Shown here piece after piece: positions 26,364-35,049 of a stretch of 64,000 nucleotides of DNA. This stretch comes from Natronomonas marina (GTDB lineage Archaea; Halobacteriota; Halobacteria; Halobacteriales; Haloarculaceae). The number at the start of each line of letters is the position of its first letter. Within the stretch, counting starts at the first letter, position 1. The notes beneath the pieces are model-generated. The model made no database searches. It was not told the DNA's origin and saw only the letters and a list, made by a program, of their open reading frames with translations. The stretch is from the NCBI RefSeq assembly GCF_024298905.1, contig NZ_CP101154.1, positions 1,860,001 through 1,924,000 on the forward strand. Reading direction: 5' to 3'. Made by a program: the position numbers and the translations under genes.

Positions 26364-27248
26364 ATGCCCACAGACACGACGAAACCGGAATCGACGGACG
26401 AATCGACCTCGGCGCCCGAACTGACCGAGGGGGACGTCCTCCGAATCGACGACGAGCGGTTCGGCAGGGAGAACGTCGCACTCGTGACGGGCGCGGCGTC
26501 GGGTATCGGGCGGGCGACGACCATCGCGCTGGCGGTCAACGGCCTCACCGTCGTCGGCCTCGACGTCGACGAGGACGGCCTCGAGGAGGTAGCTACCACG
26601 GCCGAGTCCTTCGACGCCGACGGGCGGGTCGTCGCCGCGCCGACCGACCTGACCGACGACGACGAGTGCGAGGCCGCGGTCGAGGCAGCAAGCGAGGAGG
26701 GGCAAATCCGGTACCTCGCCAACGTCGCCGGGATGCAGCACATCGCCTCCCTCGCCGAGTTCCCGATGGAGCGATACGACCTCATGGGGGACCTGATGCT
26801 TCGAGCGCCGTTCCTACTGTCGAAACTCGTGATGCCGCACGTCCGGGCGACCGAGGACGGCGTCGGCGCCATCGGCAACATGTCGTCGGTTCACGGCCAC
26901 TACGCCACGCGGGACAAGCCGGCCTACATCACCGTCAAACACGGACTGACCGGTCTCACCCGGGCCATCGCCGCGGAGGGCGACGGAACGCTCCGGGGTT
27001 TTTCCGTCAGTGTCGGCTACGTGCTGACGCCACTGATGGTCGACCAGATAGCCGACACCGCCGCCGAGCGCGACATTACCGAAGCGGAGGTCGTCGAGGA
27101 CGTCATGCTGGGACAGGCCCGAACGAAGGAGATGATGACGCCGGCCGAGGTGGCCAACCTCTTCGTGTTCGGCTTCTCCTCGCACGCCCGCCACCTCAAC
27201 GGGAGCGACCTGCTGTTCGACGGCGGCTACACCACCACCTATGAGTAG
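26364..27248 (+). CDS. bdhA: 3-hydroxybutyrate dehydrogenase-like SDR
   Basis: A 294-residue SDR. After a 35-residue acidic N-terminus come VALVTGAASGIGRATTIAL (cofactor), LANVAGMQHIASL (NNAG-like) and the catalytic Ser/Tyr/Lys in NMSSVHGHYATRDKPAYITVKHG. QHIASLAEFP is characteristic of D-3-hydroxybutyrate dehydrogenases, which oxidise the monomer released from polyhydroxybutyrate to acetoacetate. It overlaps the downstream patatin start by eight bases. From memory, Haloferax mediterranei has an adjacent patatin depolymerase (PhaZh1) and BdhA pair, which this arrangement mirrors. Confidence 0.8.
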   Translation: MPTDTTKPESTDESTSAPELTEGDVLRIDDERFGRENVALVTGAASGIGRATTIALAVNGLTVVGLDVDEDGLEEVATTAESFDADGRVVAAPTDLTDDDECEAAVEAASEEGQIRYLANVAGMQHIASLAEFPMERYDLMGDLMLRAPFLLSKLVMPHVRATEDGVGAIGNMSSVHGHYATRDKPAYITVKHGLTGLTRAIAAEGDGTLRGFSVSVGYVLTPLMVDQIADTAAERDITEAEVVEDVMLGQARTKEMMTPAEVANLFVFGFSSHARHLNGSDLLFDGGYTTTYE

Positions 27249-28194
27249 GGTCGCAATCGCCTGCCAGGGCGGCGGGAGCCACACCGCCTTCACGGCCGGC
27301 TTCCTCAGACACGTCTTCGAAAACTGGGACGACGAGGACGAACTCGTCGGTCTCTCGGGGACGTCGGGCGGCGCGCTCAACGCCGTCGCGGCGTGGTACG
27401 GGCTGGCGACCGAGGGCCGCGAGCGCGCCGTCGAGTTGCTGGACGCGGTCTGGGAGGACGTCGCCGCCGACGACCCCATCGACCGGGTGACGAACGCGAC
27501 GGCGGTCTGGACCCGGCGCGTCGAGACGAGCGGCCTCCCGGTGCCGACGGTGAGTCCGTACCTCCTGCCCGCCACGGCGTGGGCCGAATCGGAGTTCCGG
27601 GCGCTCGTCGAACGGCACGTCGACTTCGAGACGATCCGGGCGCTGTGCGGTGACCCGGAACGGCCGTCGCTCGTCGTCGGGACGGTCAACGTCAACGCCG
27701 GCGAGTTCGAGACGTTCGTCGACGAGGAGGTAACCGCCGACGCGGTGCTGGCCTCGGCCGCTATCCCCGAACTGTTCCGGGCCGTCGAGATACACGGCCA
27801 CTACCACTGGGACGGGCTCTTCAGCCAGAACCCGCCGGTCAAGGACCTGATGCGGGGCGACGGCGGCCGGAAACCCGAGGAGCTGTGGGTCGTCCAGATA
27901 AACCCACAGCAGCGGTCGGACCTTCCGAAGACCAACGAGGAGATATCCGACCGGCGGAACGAACTCGCCGGGAACATCTCCCTGAACCAGGAGATAGGCT
28001 TCATCGAGCGGGTCAACGACTGGATCGACGCGGGCTATCTCCCCGAATCGGAGTTCACGAAAGCGAGCGTCCACCGCATCGAGATGGGCGAGCAGTTCCA
28101 CTGCTCGACGAAGGCCGACCGCTCGCCGGCGTTCATCGACGAACTGCTGGCCCTCGGCGAGCGCCGAGCCGAGGCGTTTCTCGCCGACCGGTAG
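27241..28194 (+). CDS. Patatin-like phospholipase, candidate PHA depolymerase
   Basis: A 317-residue patatin-family hydrolase. It has the oxyanion loop CQGGGSHTAFTAGFL, the nucleophile elbow GTSGGALN (G-x-S-x-G) and the catalytic Asp in HWDGLFSQNPP. Patatins use this Ser-Asp dyad to cleave ester bonds. The overlap with a 3-hydroxybutyrate dehydrogenase gene makes intracellular polyhydroxyalkanoate breakdown the most likely role, as reported for PhaZh1 of Haloferax mediterranei (from memory). A lipid acyl hydrolase is the alternative. No signal peptide, so it is cytoplasmic. Confidence 0.82.
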   Translation: MSRVAIACQGGGSHTAFTAGFLRHVFENWDDEDELVGLSGTSGGALNAVAAWYGLATEGRERAVELLDAVWEDVAADDPIDRVTNATAVWTRRVETSGLPVPTVSPYLLPATAWAESEFRALVERHVDFETIRALCGDPERPSLVVGTVNVNAGEFETFVDEEVTADAVLASAAIPELFRAVEIHGHYHWDGLFSQNPPVKDLMRGDGGRKPEELWVVQINPQQRSDLPKTNEEISDRRNELAGNISLNQEIGFIERVNDWIDAGYLPESEFTKASVHRIEMGEQFHCSTKADRSPAFIDELLALGERRAEAFLADR

Positions 28195-28350
28195 CGGCCA
28201 CCTTCGGGATCGCCGAGGAGTGGGTCGGCTCTCGCCGGGTCGCCCGACATTCCGCCGCCCGACGATGAGCGATCGGTAAGTCACGAACTCCGACGTTAGC
28301 GAACCTATATTCTGCTGGCCGTGGAGTATCAGCACGTCCGACCGTCCACC

Positions 28351-28836
28351 ATGACTCTGACAGAACCACCCCTGCGCGTCGAGTTGTTCGTCCGTTCTCT
28401 GGCCCCGAGCGGCTCCCGCTTCGGCGAGGAGGTGGTCGTCGAGCGACTCCAGCGACTCGAAGCCGACGGCGTCGTCGACGACCTGACGGTCCACGTCACC
28501 GGCAAACAGGTCTGTCCGGGGACCGCAACCGCCGACACCGAACCGGGCCGGTTCCTCCTCGGCCGTCTGGCGGCCTTCGAGCGGTGGGCCGACCGGACCG
28601 GCCGCTCCCTGAAGCCGTTCTTCGAGCACGTCGAAGGCGCCGAGACCATCGACGGGACCGACTGCAGCGGCATCCGGTTTCCGGCCATCGCGCTTGCGAC
28701 GTACCGCGGCGACGAACTGGTGGCGGTCGCGCCGGTCTCGGACGGCGCGGCGGTCGAGAGCGTTTCGGACCGACTCGACGCCCTGGAACGCGCCCGTGGG
28801 GACGCCACCGCGCCGCTGGCCGGCCGGGCGGAGTGA
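28351..28836 (+). CDS. Haloarchaeal HTH-annotated protein of unknown role
   Basis: A 161-residue protein. RVELFVRSLAPSGSRFGEE followed by VVERLQRLEADGVVDD and LKPFFEHVE recalls a haloarchaeal family often labelled HTH domain-containing, though no clear recognition helix is visible. Two Cys residues (KQVCPGT and GTDCSGI) may matter if it belongs to the redox region. It has its own upstream gap of 156 bases, containing CGAACCTATATTC as a possible TATA box about 35 nt before the ATG. Confidence 0.65.
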   Translation: MTLTEPPLRVELFVRSLAPSGSRFGEEVVVERLQRLEADGVVDDLTVHVTGKQVCPGTATADTEPGRFLLGRLAAFERWADRTGRSLKPFFEHVEGAETIDGTDCSGIRFPAIALATYRGDELVAVAPVSDGAAVESVSDRLDALERARGDATAPLAGRAE

Positions 28837-28879
28837 ACACCGCCGCGACCGCCGGGTCCGGGGGTCGCCCGGTCCGGTC

Positions 28880-29599
28880 TCATCCCTCCTCGGTTCGGCG
28901 AATTCGGACGACGTACTCCTCGAACGGATTGCGGTACTGCACGTCGAGTTCCTCGTAGACCGCCGCCGGAATCCCGATGTCCCCGAGCAGGAGGTCGCCC
29001 GCGTTCGGTCCCAGCCCCGTCTTCGGGAGCGCCAGCGTCAGCGTCGCGTCGGCTTCGACGGCCGGGCCGGGGACCTCCCCCGTCGTCGCGTTCACGCCGG
29101 TCGGCACGTCCAGCGAGACGACCGTCGCTGCGTCGTTGCACGCCACGGCGAGTTCCGCGGCGCGTCCCCGTAGCGCCTCGGTGAGACCGTACCCGACGAG
29201 CGCGTCGACGGCGACGACCCCGGCGTCGCGGTCGTCGTCGGCACGCCGGACCGGCACCTCCATCGCGTCCAGAACCCGGTGCTGTGTGGCCGTCGCTCCC
29301 GAGAGCGACGCCGGGTCGCGGTCGAGGACGACGGCGACGGGAACGCCGCAGTTGTGGAGGTGGCGAGCGCAGGCGAGACCGCCACCGCCGTTGCCGCCGC
29401 CGCCGGCGAAGACGACGACGCGGCGACCCTCGCGGCGCTTTTCGACGACGCCGGCCAGGTTCCGGCCCGCGTTCTCCATCATCGACAGCAGCGGCAGACC
29501 GACCGTCTCGGTGGCGACCCGGTCGACGGCACGCATCTCCTCGGCCGTCACCGCCGTCAGTTCGACCCCGCCCGGCGTCTCGAAGGCGTTCGGCTCCAC
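28880..29599 (-). CDS. nnrE: NAD(P)H-hydrate epimerase (YjeF N-terminal domain only)
   Basis: A 239-residue protein. AEEMRAVDRVATETVGLPLLSM, the MENAGRN motif, VVFAGGGGNGGGGLACARHL, VDALVGYGLTE and SLDVPTGVNATTGE are the signature blocks of the epimerase that repairs hydrated NAD(P)H. It epimerises R- to S-NADHX for a separate dehydratase. The C-terminal kinase-like dehydratase domain common in archaeal and bacterial fusions is absent, so that activity must be elsewhere. Its location beside redox enzymes that use pyridine nucleotides is suggestive but may be chance. Confidence 0.9.
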   Translation of the reverse strand: MEPNAFETPGGVELTAVTAEEMRAVDRVATETVGLPLLSMMENAGRNLAGVVEKRREGRRVVVFAGGGGNGGGGLACARHLHNCGVPVAVVLDRDPASLSGATATQHRVLDAMEVPVRRADDDRDAGVVAVDALVGYGLTEALRGRAAELAVACNDAATVVSLDVPTGVNATTGEVPGPAVEADATLTLALPKTGLGPNAGDLLLGDIGIPAAVYEELDVQYRNPFEEYVVRIRRTEEG

Positions 29600-29673
29600 G
29601 ACCAGTCGGGTCGCCCGCCGGCGTCTTGTATGCTCCGGCGACCCCGACGGGACGGTTCCGCCCGCCCCGGGAC

Positions 29674-30027
29674 TCAGTACGTGATGACCTCGTAGCCGTC
29701 TTCGACGAGCGACCGGATGCTGGGGTGGCCACCGTGTTCGTCGAGCGTGACGACTCCGGCGTCGTCGACCGCCTCCTCGACGCCGAAGGCGCCGGAACAG
29801 TAGTCACAGACGCCGACATCGTCTCTCACCGCCGCGTAGAGGTCGTGCTGGTCGCTGTCGGGGTCCTCCAGCCGTTCGACCCACTGGGTGCCCGCGCCGT
29901 CGAAGATTACCTCGACGTCGTCGCCCGCCTCGACGAACTCCCGGGCCGTCTCGAGACCGTTGACGAGTCGACCGAGGTTCTCGTGGCCGTCGGTTCCTGC
30001 CAGGATTACGATTGCAGCTTTCGTCAT
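29674..30027 (-). CDS. DsrE-family protein
   Basis: A 117-residue DsrE/F-like protein. MTKAAIVILAGTDGHENLGRLVNGLETARE is the typical first strand and helix, EVIFDGAGTQWVERL follows, and VCDYCSGAFGVEEAV carries two Cys at the position where DsrE/TusD-type proteins have the sulfur-carrying Cys. Such proteins relay persulfide sulfur. In haloarchaea many are called simply DsrE family. It lies between nnrE and a disulfide reductase, all on the minus strand, which supports a sulfur/thiol theme. Confidence 0.85.
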   Translation of the reverse strand: MTKAAIVILAGTDGHENLGRLVNGLETAREFVEAGDDVEVIFDGAGTQWVERLEDPDSDQHDLYAAVRDDVGVCDYCSGAFGVEEAVDDAGVVTLDEHGGHPSIRSLVEDGYEVITY

Positions 30028-30114
30028 TGCGACCCCGCGTACGGCCAACCGGGGAATAAAGACGGCCCGGTCGTGCACGGTGGGGACCGAACACCGGAAC
30101 CGTCGCGGCCCCCG

Positions 30115-31566
30115 TCAGTGGTGGTGGTCGTGGTCGTCGGGCCGGCTGAACCGACCGGCGAAGGCCCGCTGGACGACCTCCGACAGCGCCGGGTGGACGT
30201 GTATCGACGCCCGGATGTCCCGGACGGTGCCCGACCCGGCCGTCATGGCGACGACGACCTCCTCGATCAGGGTCGAGGCGTCGGGTCCGACGATGTGACA
30301 GCCGAGGATCCCGCCATCGAGGTCGACGATGACCTTGACGAACCCCTCGACCTTCATCGCGCTGCCGCGGGCGGTCTCCTCGTAGGGGTACGTCCGGGTG
30401 GCGTACTGGACGCCGTCGGCCCGCAACTCGGACTCTCGGGCGCCGACGCCGGCGACCTCCGGGGAGGCGAAGACCGCAAAGGGCATCGCCGAGTAGTCGA
30501 CCGGTTCCATCTCGTCGCCGAAGCAATTCCGGACGACCGCACGGGCCTCGTGGTTGGCGCTGTGTTTCAGCAGGTACTCGCCGACGATGTCGCCGAGCGC
30601 CCAGACGCCGTCGGTGGTGGTCCGGAGGTACTCGTCGGTCTCGACGAACCCCTGGGCGTCCGTCTCGACGCCCGCCGCTGCCACGTTCAACGTGTCGGTG
30701 TTGGGCACGCGCCCGGCCGCCAGGAGCAACGTATCGCCGGTGACCTCGACGCGGTCGGCCGCCTCGATGTCGCCCCCGCCGGCGGGCGTCCGGACGCTCC
30801 CGGCCTCGGCGTAGGGGCGGGCCTCGACGGTCACGGTGTCGCCGGACTGCTCGGCGGCGACCGCCTCGTAGCCCGTATACACGTCGAACCGCTCGGCGTA
30901 GCGGTCGGTGAAGGCCGCCGCGACCTCGTCGTCGGCCTCCGGCAGCAGGTCCGGCCGGCGCCCGACGATGGTGACGTCGCTGCCGAAGGTGCCGAAGAAG
31001 TGCGCGAGTTCGGCCGCGATGTAGCCGCCGCCGACGACGAGGAGGTGCTCCGGCGGTTCAGTCAGTTGCAGGGCCTCCGTGCTCGTCAGGTAGTCGACCG
31101 ACCCGATGCCGTCGATGTCGGGGACGGCCGGGCGCGTGCCGGCCGCGACGAGGACGGTCTCGCCGCGAACCCGGGCGCCGTCGTCGGCCCCGCCCGACAC
31201 CTCGACGGTCCGGTCGTCGACGAAGCGGGCCTCCCCCTCGTAGAGGTCGTGTTTCGGTGACGACTGCAGCCCCCGGCGGATGGAGTCGGCGTCGGCCGAG
31301 ACCTCCTCGTTGACCTCCCGGACGATGTCGGCGAACTCGACGTCCTCGACCGTCGCGTGGATGCCGAACTCGTCGGCGCGCTCGACGGTCTCCAGCACCT
31401 CGGCGTGGTACAGGAGCATCTTCGAGGGGATACAGCCGCGGTTCAGGCAGGTGCCGCCGAGCGGGCCCTTCTCGACGATGGCGACGGATTTCTCGCGGTT
31501 GACCGCCGCGTTCGCCACGTCCAGTCCCGACCCCGAACCGACGACGAGGAAGTCGTACTCCTCCAT
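30115..31566 (-). CDS. Class I disulfide reductase (dihydrolipoyl dehydrogenase/thiol-disulfide reductase-like) with His-rich tail
   Basis: A 483-residue FAD enzyme with FLVVGSGSGLDVANAA, the redox disulfide GGTCLNRGCIPSKML, LLVVGGGYIAAELAHF and WALGDIVG. The C-terminal HVHPALSEVV keeps the full His-Glu dyad, unlike the paralogue at 24891. The GSGSG opening resembles mycothione reductase-like members, and haloarchaea contain bis-gamma-glutamylcystine reductases in this superfamily, so that is a candidate function. The last residues DDHDHHH form an Asp/His tail that may bind metal. It shares a 196-base divergent promoter region with the TauE gene. Confidence 0.88.
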   Translation of the reverse strand: MEEYDFLVVGSGSGLDVANAAVNREKSVAIVEKGPLGGTCLNRGCIPSKMLLYHAEVLETVERADEFGIHATVEDVEFADIVREVNEEVSADADSIRRGLQSSPKHDLYEGEARFVDDRTVEVSGGADDGARVRGETVLVAAGTRPAVPDIDGIGSVDYLTSTEALQLTEPPEHLLVVGGGYIAAELAHFFGTFGSDVTIVGRRPDLLPEADDEVAAAFTDRYAERFDVYTGYEAVAAEQSGDTVTVEARPYAEAGSVRTPAGGGDIEAADRVEVTGDTLLLAAGRVPNTDTLNVAAAGVETDAQGFVETDEYLRTTTDGVWALGDIVGEYLLKHSANHEARAVVRNCFGDEMEPVDYSAMPFAVFASPEVAGVGARESELRADGVQYATRTYPYEETARGSAMKVEGFVKVIVDLDGGILGCHIVGPDASTLIEEVVVAMTAGSGTVRDIRASIHVHPALSEVVQRAFAGRFSRPDDHDHHH

Positions 31567-31647
31567 ACTCTACCCATTCGCTGCACGGCAATGAAACCAC
31601 GTTCGCGGTCGTGTGACCGTTCAGCGCGACGACGGCCGAGAGCCGCA

Positions 31648-31673
31648 GTAACCGCTCGGTAACCGGGTTACCC
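31648..31673. promoter_or_regulatory. Cluster of GTAACC/GGTTAC half-sites
   Basis: GTAACC (31648), GTAACC (31659) and GGTTAC (31666) lie within 26 bases between the divergent disulfide-reductase and TauE genes. The first two form an 11-bp direct repeat, and the second and third form GGTAACC-G-GGTTACC. They resemble extra binding elements for whatever recognises the dyad at 31712. Confidence 0.45.
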
Positions 31674-31711
31674 GTCGCTCTGTTGTACGCTTATTGTGGT
31701 CGCCGTCGCAG

Positions 31712-31728
31712 GGTTACGTATGGTAACT
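31712..31728 (+). promoter_or_regulatory. Shared dyad operator, copy 4 (promoter of the TauE/SafE gene)
   Basis: GGTTAC-GTATG-GTAACT, one mismatch from GGTTAC-N5-GTAACC. A CTTATT box lies upstream at 31690-31695 and an ACTATAC box overlaps the right half. The gene starts at 31763 with GGAGGGG just before it. Confidence 0.6.
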
Positions 31729-31762
31729 ATACTGGTCGCGCGACGCTCCGGGAGGGGTGTCG

Positions 31763-32749
31763 ATGGGTAGTCGCCCGTACCGCCGCGTCCTCGCTGGGGT
31801 CCTCGTTGGGTCGGCGCTGGCCGCCGTCGGCGTCGCAAGCGGCACCGTCGGGGCGGGGTCGCTCTCGGCGCCTGCCGTCCAGGTCGCGCTCCCCTTCTCG
31901 GCGGCGCAGTTCCTCGACCACTGGTGGATATTCCCGGCCTCGGTCGCCTTCTCCTTCGTCGCTCTCGCGGCCGGCGTCTCGGGGGCGCTGTTCTTCAGCC
32001 CCTTCTTCATGCTCGTCGTTGGGCTGACGCCGGCCCAGGCCATCGGCGCGGGACTCCTGACCGAGGTGTTCGGGATGGGCAACGGCCTGGCAAACTACGT
32101 CAGACAGGGCGTGGTCGACTACGCGACCGCGAAGTGGCTACTTCTGGGGTCGGTCCCGGCCATCGTCGTCGGCGCCTTCGCCGCCCACCGCGTCGACCCG
32201 ACGCTCCTGAAACTCGCCTTCGGGGTCGGACTGCTCGCGCTCGGCGGGTTCCTGGCGCTGTACCCCTCGGCGGAGGAGTGCGAACCCGGCGAGAGCGAGG
32301 GCGAGTACCTCCGCGAGCGGGCCCAGGGGAACCCCGAGACGGTCGTCGAGGCCGCCGACGGCGAGGTCTACCGGTACACGACGTGCTGGCGGGCCCCGGG
32401 CGTCGCGCTGTCGGGACTCGGCGGCTTCGTCACCGGCCTCATCAGCGCGGGTCTCCCCGAAATCGTCACCACACAGCTGGTCGTCCGGTGTCGACTCCCG
32501 CCGCGAGTGGCTATCGCGACCAGCGTGTTCGTGCTGGCCATCACCGCCGCCGTCGGCGCGGCCATCCACGCCCTGAGCGCGACGCCCGTCTGGTACGTCG
32601 TCGCCTGGTCGGTGCCGGGCGTCCTCGTCGGCGGCACCGTCGGCACCCGCGTCGGGAAGTACCTGCCCGAGGACCTCATGGAGACGGGTCTCGGCGTCGT
32701 CTTCGGCGTCGTCGGCGGCATCGTCCTCGCCGTCGAGTTGCTGGCGTAG
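31763..32749 (+). CDS. TauE/SafE-family sulfite/anion exporter
   Basis: A 328-residue multipass membrane protein. It has an N-terminal hydrophobic segment (VLAGVLVGSALAAVGV) followed by two TauE/SafE repeats, each starting with a stretch such as FVALAAGVSGALFFSPFFML or ALSGLGGFVTGLISAGLPEI. A polar loop around residues 165-215 separates the halves. Family members export sulfite, sulfoacetate or related anions. The ATG at 31763 has GGAGG seven bases before it and is preferred to the GTG at 31757. Controlled by a shared dyad copy. Confidence 0.88.
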   Translation: MGSRPYRRVLAGVLVGSALAAVGVASGTVGAGSLSAPAVQVALPFSAAQFLDHWWIFPASVAFSFVALAAGVSGALFFSPFFMLVVGLTPAQAIGAGLLTEVFGMGNGLANYVRQGVVDYATAKWLLLGSVPAIVVGAFAAHRVDPTLLKLAFGVGLLALGGFLALYPSAEECEPGESEGEYLRERAQGNPETVVEAADGEVYRYTTCWRAPGVALSGLGGFVTGLISAGLPEIVTTQLVVRCRLPPRVAIATSVFVLAITAAVGAAIHALSATPVWYVVAWSVPGVLVGGTVGTRVGKYLPEDLMETGLGVVFGVVGGIVLAVELLA

Positions 32750-32851
32750 TCGGGGTTTCGACGAACTCACGGAATTACTTGCCGGTTACGTCGTTACCGG
32801 GGGGTTGGCTTAGAGTAAATACGTAGCGAAAGAAACGGTCGGCCGTCACCA

Positions 32852-34963
32852 ATGTCCAACTACAATAGACGAACGCTGCTCCACCTCGGCGGCGTAACGG
32901 CCGCCGCGGCACTCGCAGGCTGTTCCGGTGGACAGGACGACCAGGTGAATCCCACCGACACCTCCGGTGACGACCCGACGGCGACCGACGCCGGGGACTC
33001 GACGCCGGGCGCCGACGTGCTCGGCGGTCCCGATGACCTCCAGTCCTCGGCGACCGTGGAGGCGCTGTCGCTGGAGGAGGACCGGGGCGCCGGCCAGTTC
33101 GTCTTCTCGCCGGCTGTCGCCTGGGTCGAGTCGGGAAGCACGGTCACCTTTGAGGACATCTCCGGCAGCCACTCGGTGACGGCCTACCACTCCGGCAACG
33201 ACAAGCCGAACCGGGTGCCGTCCGGCGCCGAGGCGTTCGACTCCGGCGTGATGAGCGAGGGCGACACCTTCGAGCACACCGTCTCCGAAACCGGCGTCTA
33301 CAACTACTACTGCACGCCCCACGAGGGGCTCGGGATGGTCGGGCTCGTCGTCGTCGAGGAGCCGGCCGGCGGCCCCGGAACGGAACCACCGGAGAACCTC
33401 GAGAGCTCCTCGGCCGCCGAGAACCTCTCACGGCTGCTGGAGCTGGCCGGCGTCAGCGGCGGGCAGGCCTCGACCGGCTACACCTGGATAGACGCCACCT
33501 GGGACTCCTACTGGTACTCCCTGTACAACATGAGTACCAACATCGCGATGAGCGCCAACGGCGTGCTGTTCCCGCACAACGAGCAACAGCAGCAGGCCTT
33601 CGAGGAGCGGTTCCCGAAGATGCTCGAGGCTGCCGACACCGACGAACCGCCGGTAAAGAACCCCAACCTCAACATGGCCGCCTTCACCGAGGGCGACCCG
33701 GCCTTCACCGAGCAGCCGGTGCTGTCCGGCGAGGACGGTCGGCCCGACGCCTCGACGCTGCAGTGGGATAAATCGAAGTCCTCGGGCGTGGTCAGCCCCT
33801 CCTCGCTGGCGTGGACGCACCTGAAGGGCGTCACCTGGGCGAAGAACTTCGAGAACCACTTCGAGGCGCTGCCACCCGAGATGGCCGCGCAGTTCCGCTC
33901 GGAGGTGCTGACGACGCTGGCCCAGATCGGCATCCGCGCGACGCTCGTCGCGGGCGGGCCCGAGGGCAACGGCGCTCTCACGAAGGGCGACAGCCTCCGC
34001 CTGGTCTCGGGCTTCCGGCCGAGCGAGGGGGCGGTCGTCGACGAGACCTCCCGCCCCCACCACCACGCCGCGATGCTGTGGTTCCTCTCGGATCTGACAA
34101 GCCTCGCGCAGGGCGAGTGGTTCGGCTACGTCAATCCCGAGCCGCTCATCCCGCCGGGGAAGATACAGCAACTCACCGACGGGATGGCACAGACGACGAT
34201 GGGGTTGTTCGGACCGAGCGACATCGTCGGGATGGAGTCGACCCGGAGTCTCGGCCTGATGCTCGGTGCTGTCGGCTGGTACGGCACCCACGCGGGCGAC
34301 TCCGAACTCGAGGCGCGGGCCGGCGAGTACGCCAACGACCTCGCAGAGGCCGTCGAGTCGAACCTCGCGGGCGACGGCCGCGTCGAGAACGGCGCCGACA
34401 ACCAGGCGGCGACCCAGGGCGTCGTCGGGCAGGGCCTGCTGTGGGCCTCCGAACTCGACGGGGTCGACCACGCCGACACCGCCGAGTCCGTCCTCGGCTA
34501 CCTCACCGACGACCTCTGGGACGAGGAGGCCGGCGTCTACGCCTCCGGCACCGGCGACGACACCTACACCATCACGGCCCGGGACGCTGGCGACATCACC
34601 GGCGGTATCAATGCCGCGAACTTCCTCCTGGAGATGGACGTCCAGGAGAACTACGCCTCGTTCTTCAACCAGACGTTCAACCGGGGGCGGCTCCAGCGGG
34701 CCGAGCGACCACAGTCCCGCGACGAGAGCGCCGAGTACACGCTGCCGCTCCCGCCGGCGGCCGGCGGCGAGTTCGGACAGGCAGCCGTCTACAACGCCGC
34801 AGTCGAGTACGACACCGGCGCCGACGAGTGGTCAGTGGCCGACCGCACCTTCGACACAGAAGGGGCGCTGTACCTCGCTAATCAGGACATCTGGATCAGC
34901 CACTGGGGTGGGGACTTCTACCAGGGCCGCGGGGTCCCCGGCCGGAGCGACGAGCCGAAATAG
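32852..34963 (+). CDS. Tat lipoprotein with halocyanin-like cupredoxin domain fused to a large C-terminal domain
   Basis: A 703-residue exported protein. RRTLLHLGGVTAAAALAGC is a Tat lipobox signal. After an Asp/Thr-rich linker, residues about 60-170 form a cupredoxin with the type 1 copper ligands (SHSVTAYH for the first His; NYYCTPHEGLGMVG for Cys, His and Met), as in halocyanin. About 500 further residues follow, mostly helical with repeats such as TAESVLGYLTDDLWDEEAGVY that look like an alpha/alpha-barrel. No catalytic motif recognised there. Most halocyanins end after the copper domain, so this fusion is unusual. Half-sites of the shared dyad lie at 32784 and 32793. Confidence 0.75.
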   Translation: MSNYNRRTLLHLGGVTAAAALAGCSGGQDDQVNPTDTSGDDPTATDAGDSTPGADVLGGPDDLQSSATVEALSLEEDRGAGQFVFSPAVAWVESGSTVTFEDISGSHSVTAYHSGNDKPNRVPSGAEAFDSGVMSEGDTFEHTVSETGVYNYYCTPHEGLGMVGLVVVEEPAGGPGTEPPENLESSSAAENLSRLLELAGVSGGQASTGYTWIDATWDSYWYSLYNMSTNIAMSANGVLFPHNEQQQQAFEERFPKMLEAADTDEPPVKNPNLNMAAFTEGDPAFTEQPVLSGEDGRPDASTLQWDKSKSSGVVSPSSLAWTHLKGVTWAKNFENHFEALPPEMAAQFRSEVLTTLAQIGIRATLVAGGPEGNGALTKGDSLRLVSGFRPSEGAVVDETSRPHHHAAMLWFLSDLTSLAQGEWFGYVNPEPLIPPGKIQQLTDGMAQTTMGLFGPSDIVGMESTRSLGLMLGAVGWYGTHAGDSELEARAGEYANDLAEAVESNLAGDGRVENGADNQAATQGVVGQGLLWASELDGVDHADTAESVLGYLTDDLWDEEAGVYASGTGDDTYTITARDAGDITGGINAANFLLEMDVQENYASFFNQTFNRGRLQRAERPQSRDESAEYTLPLPPAAGGEFGQAAVYNAAVEYDTGADEWSVADRTFDTEGALYLANQDIWISHWGGDFYQGRGVPGRSDEPK

Positions 34964-35049
34964 CGGCGTCGACAGTGCCGTCCGCCGGTGTTCGTCCGCG
35001 ATGCCAGACCGACGGGGATTGAAAAAACGAGCACGCGAAGTAACCGGTG

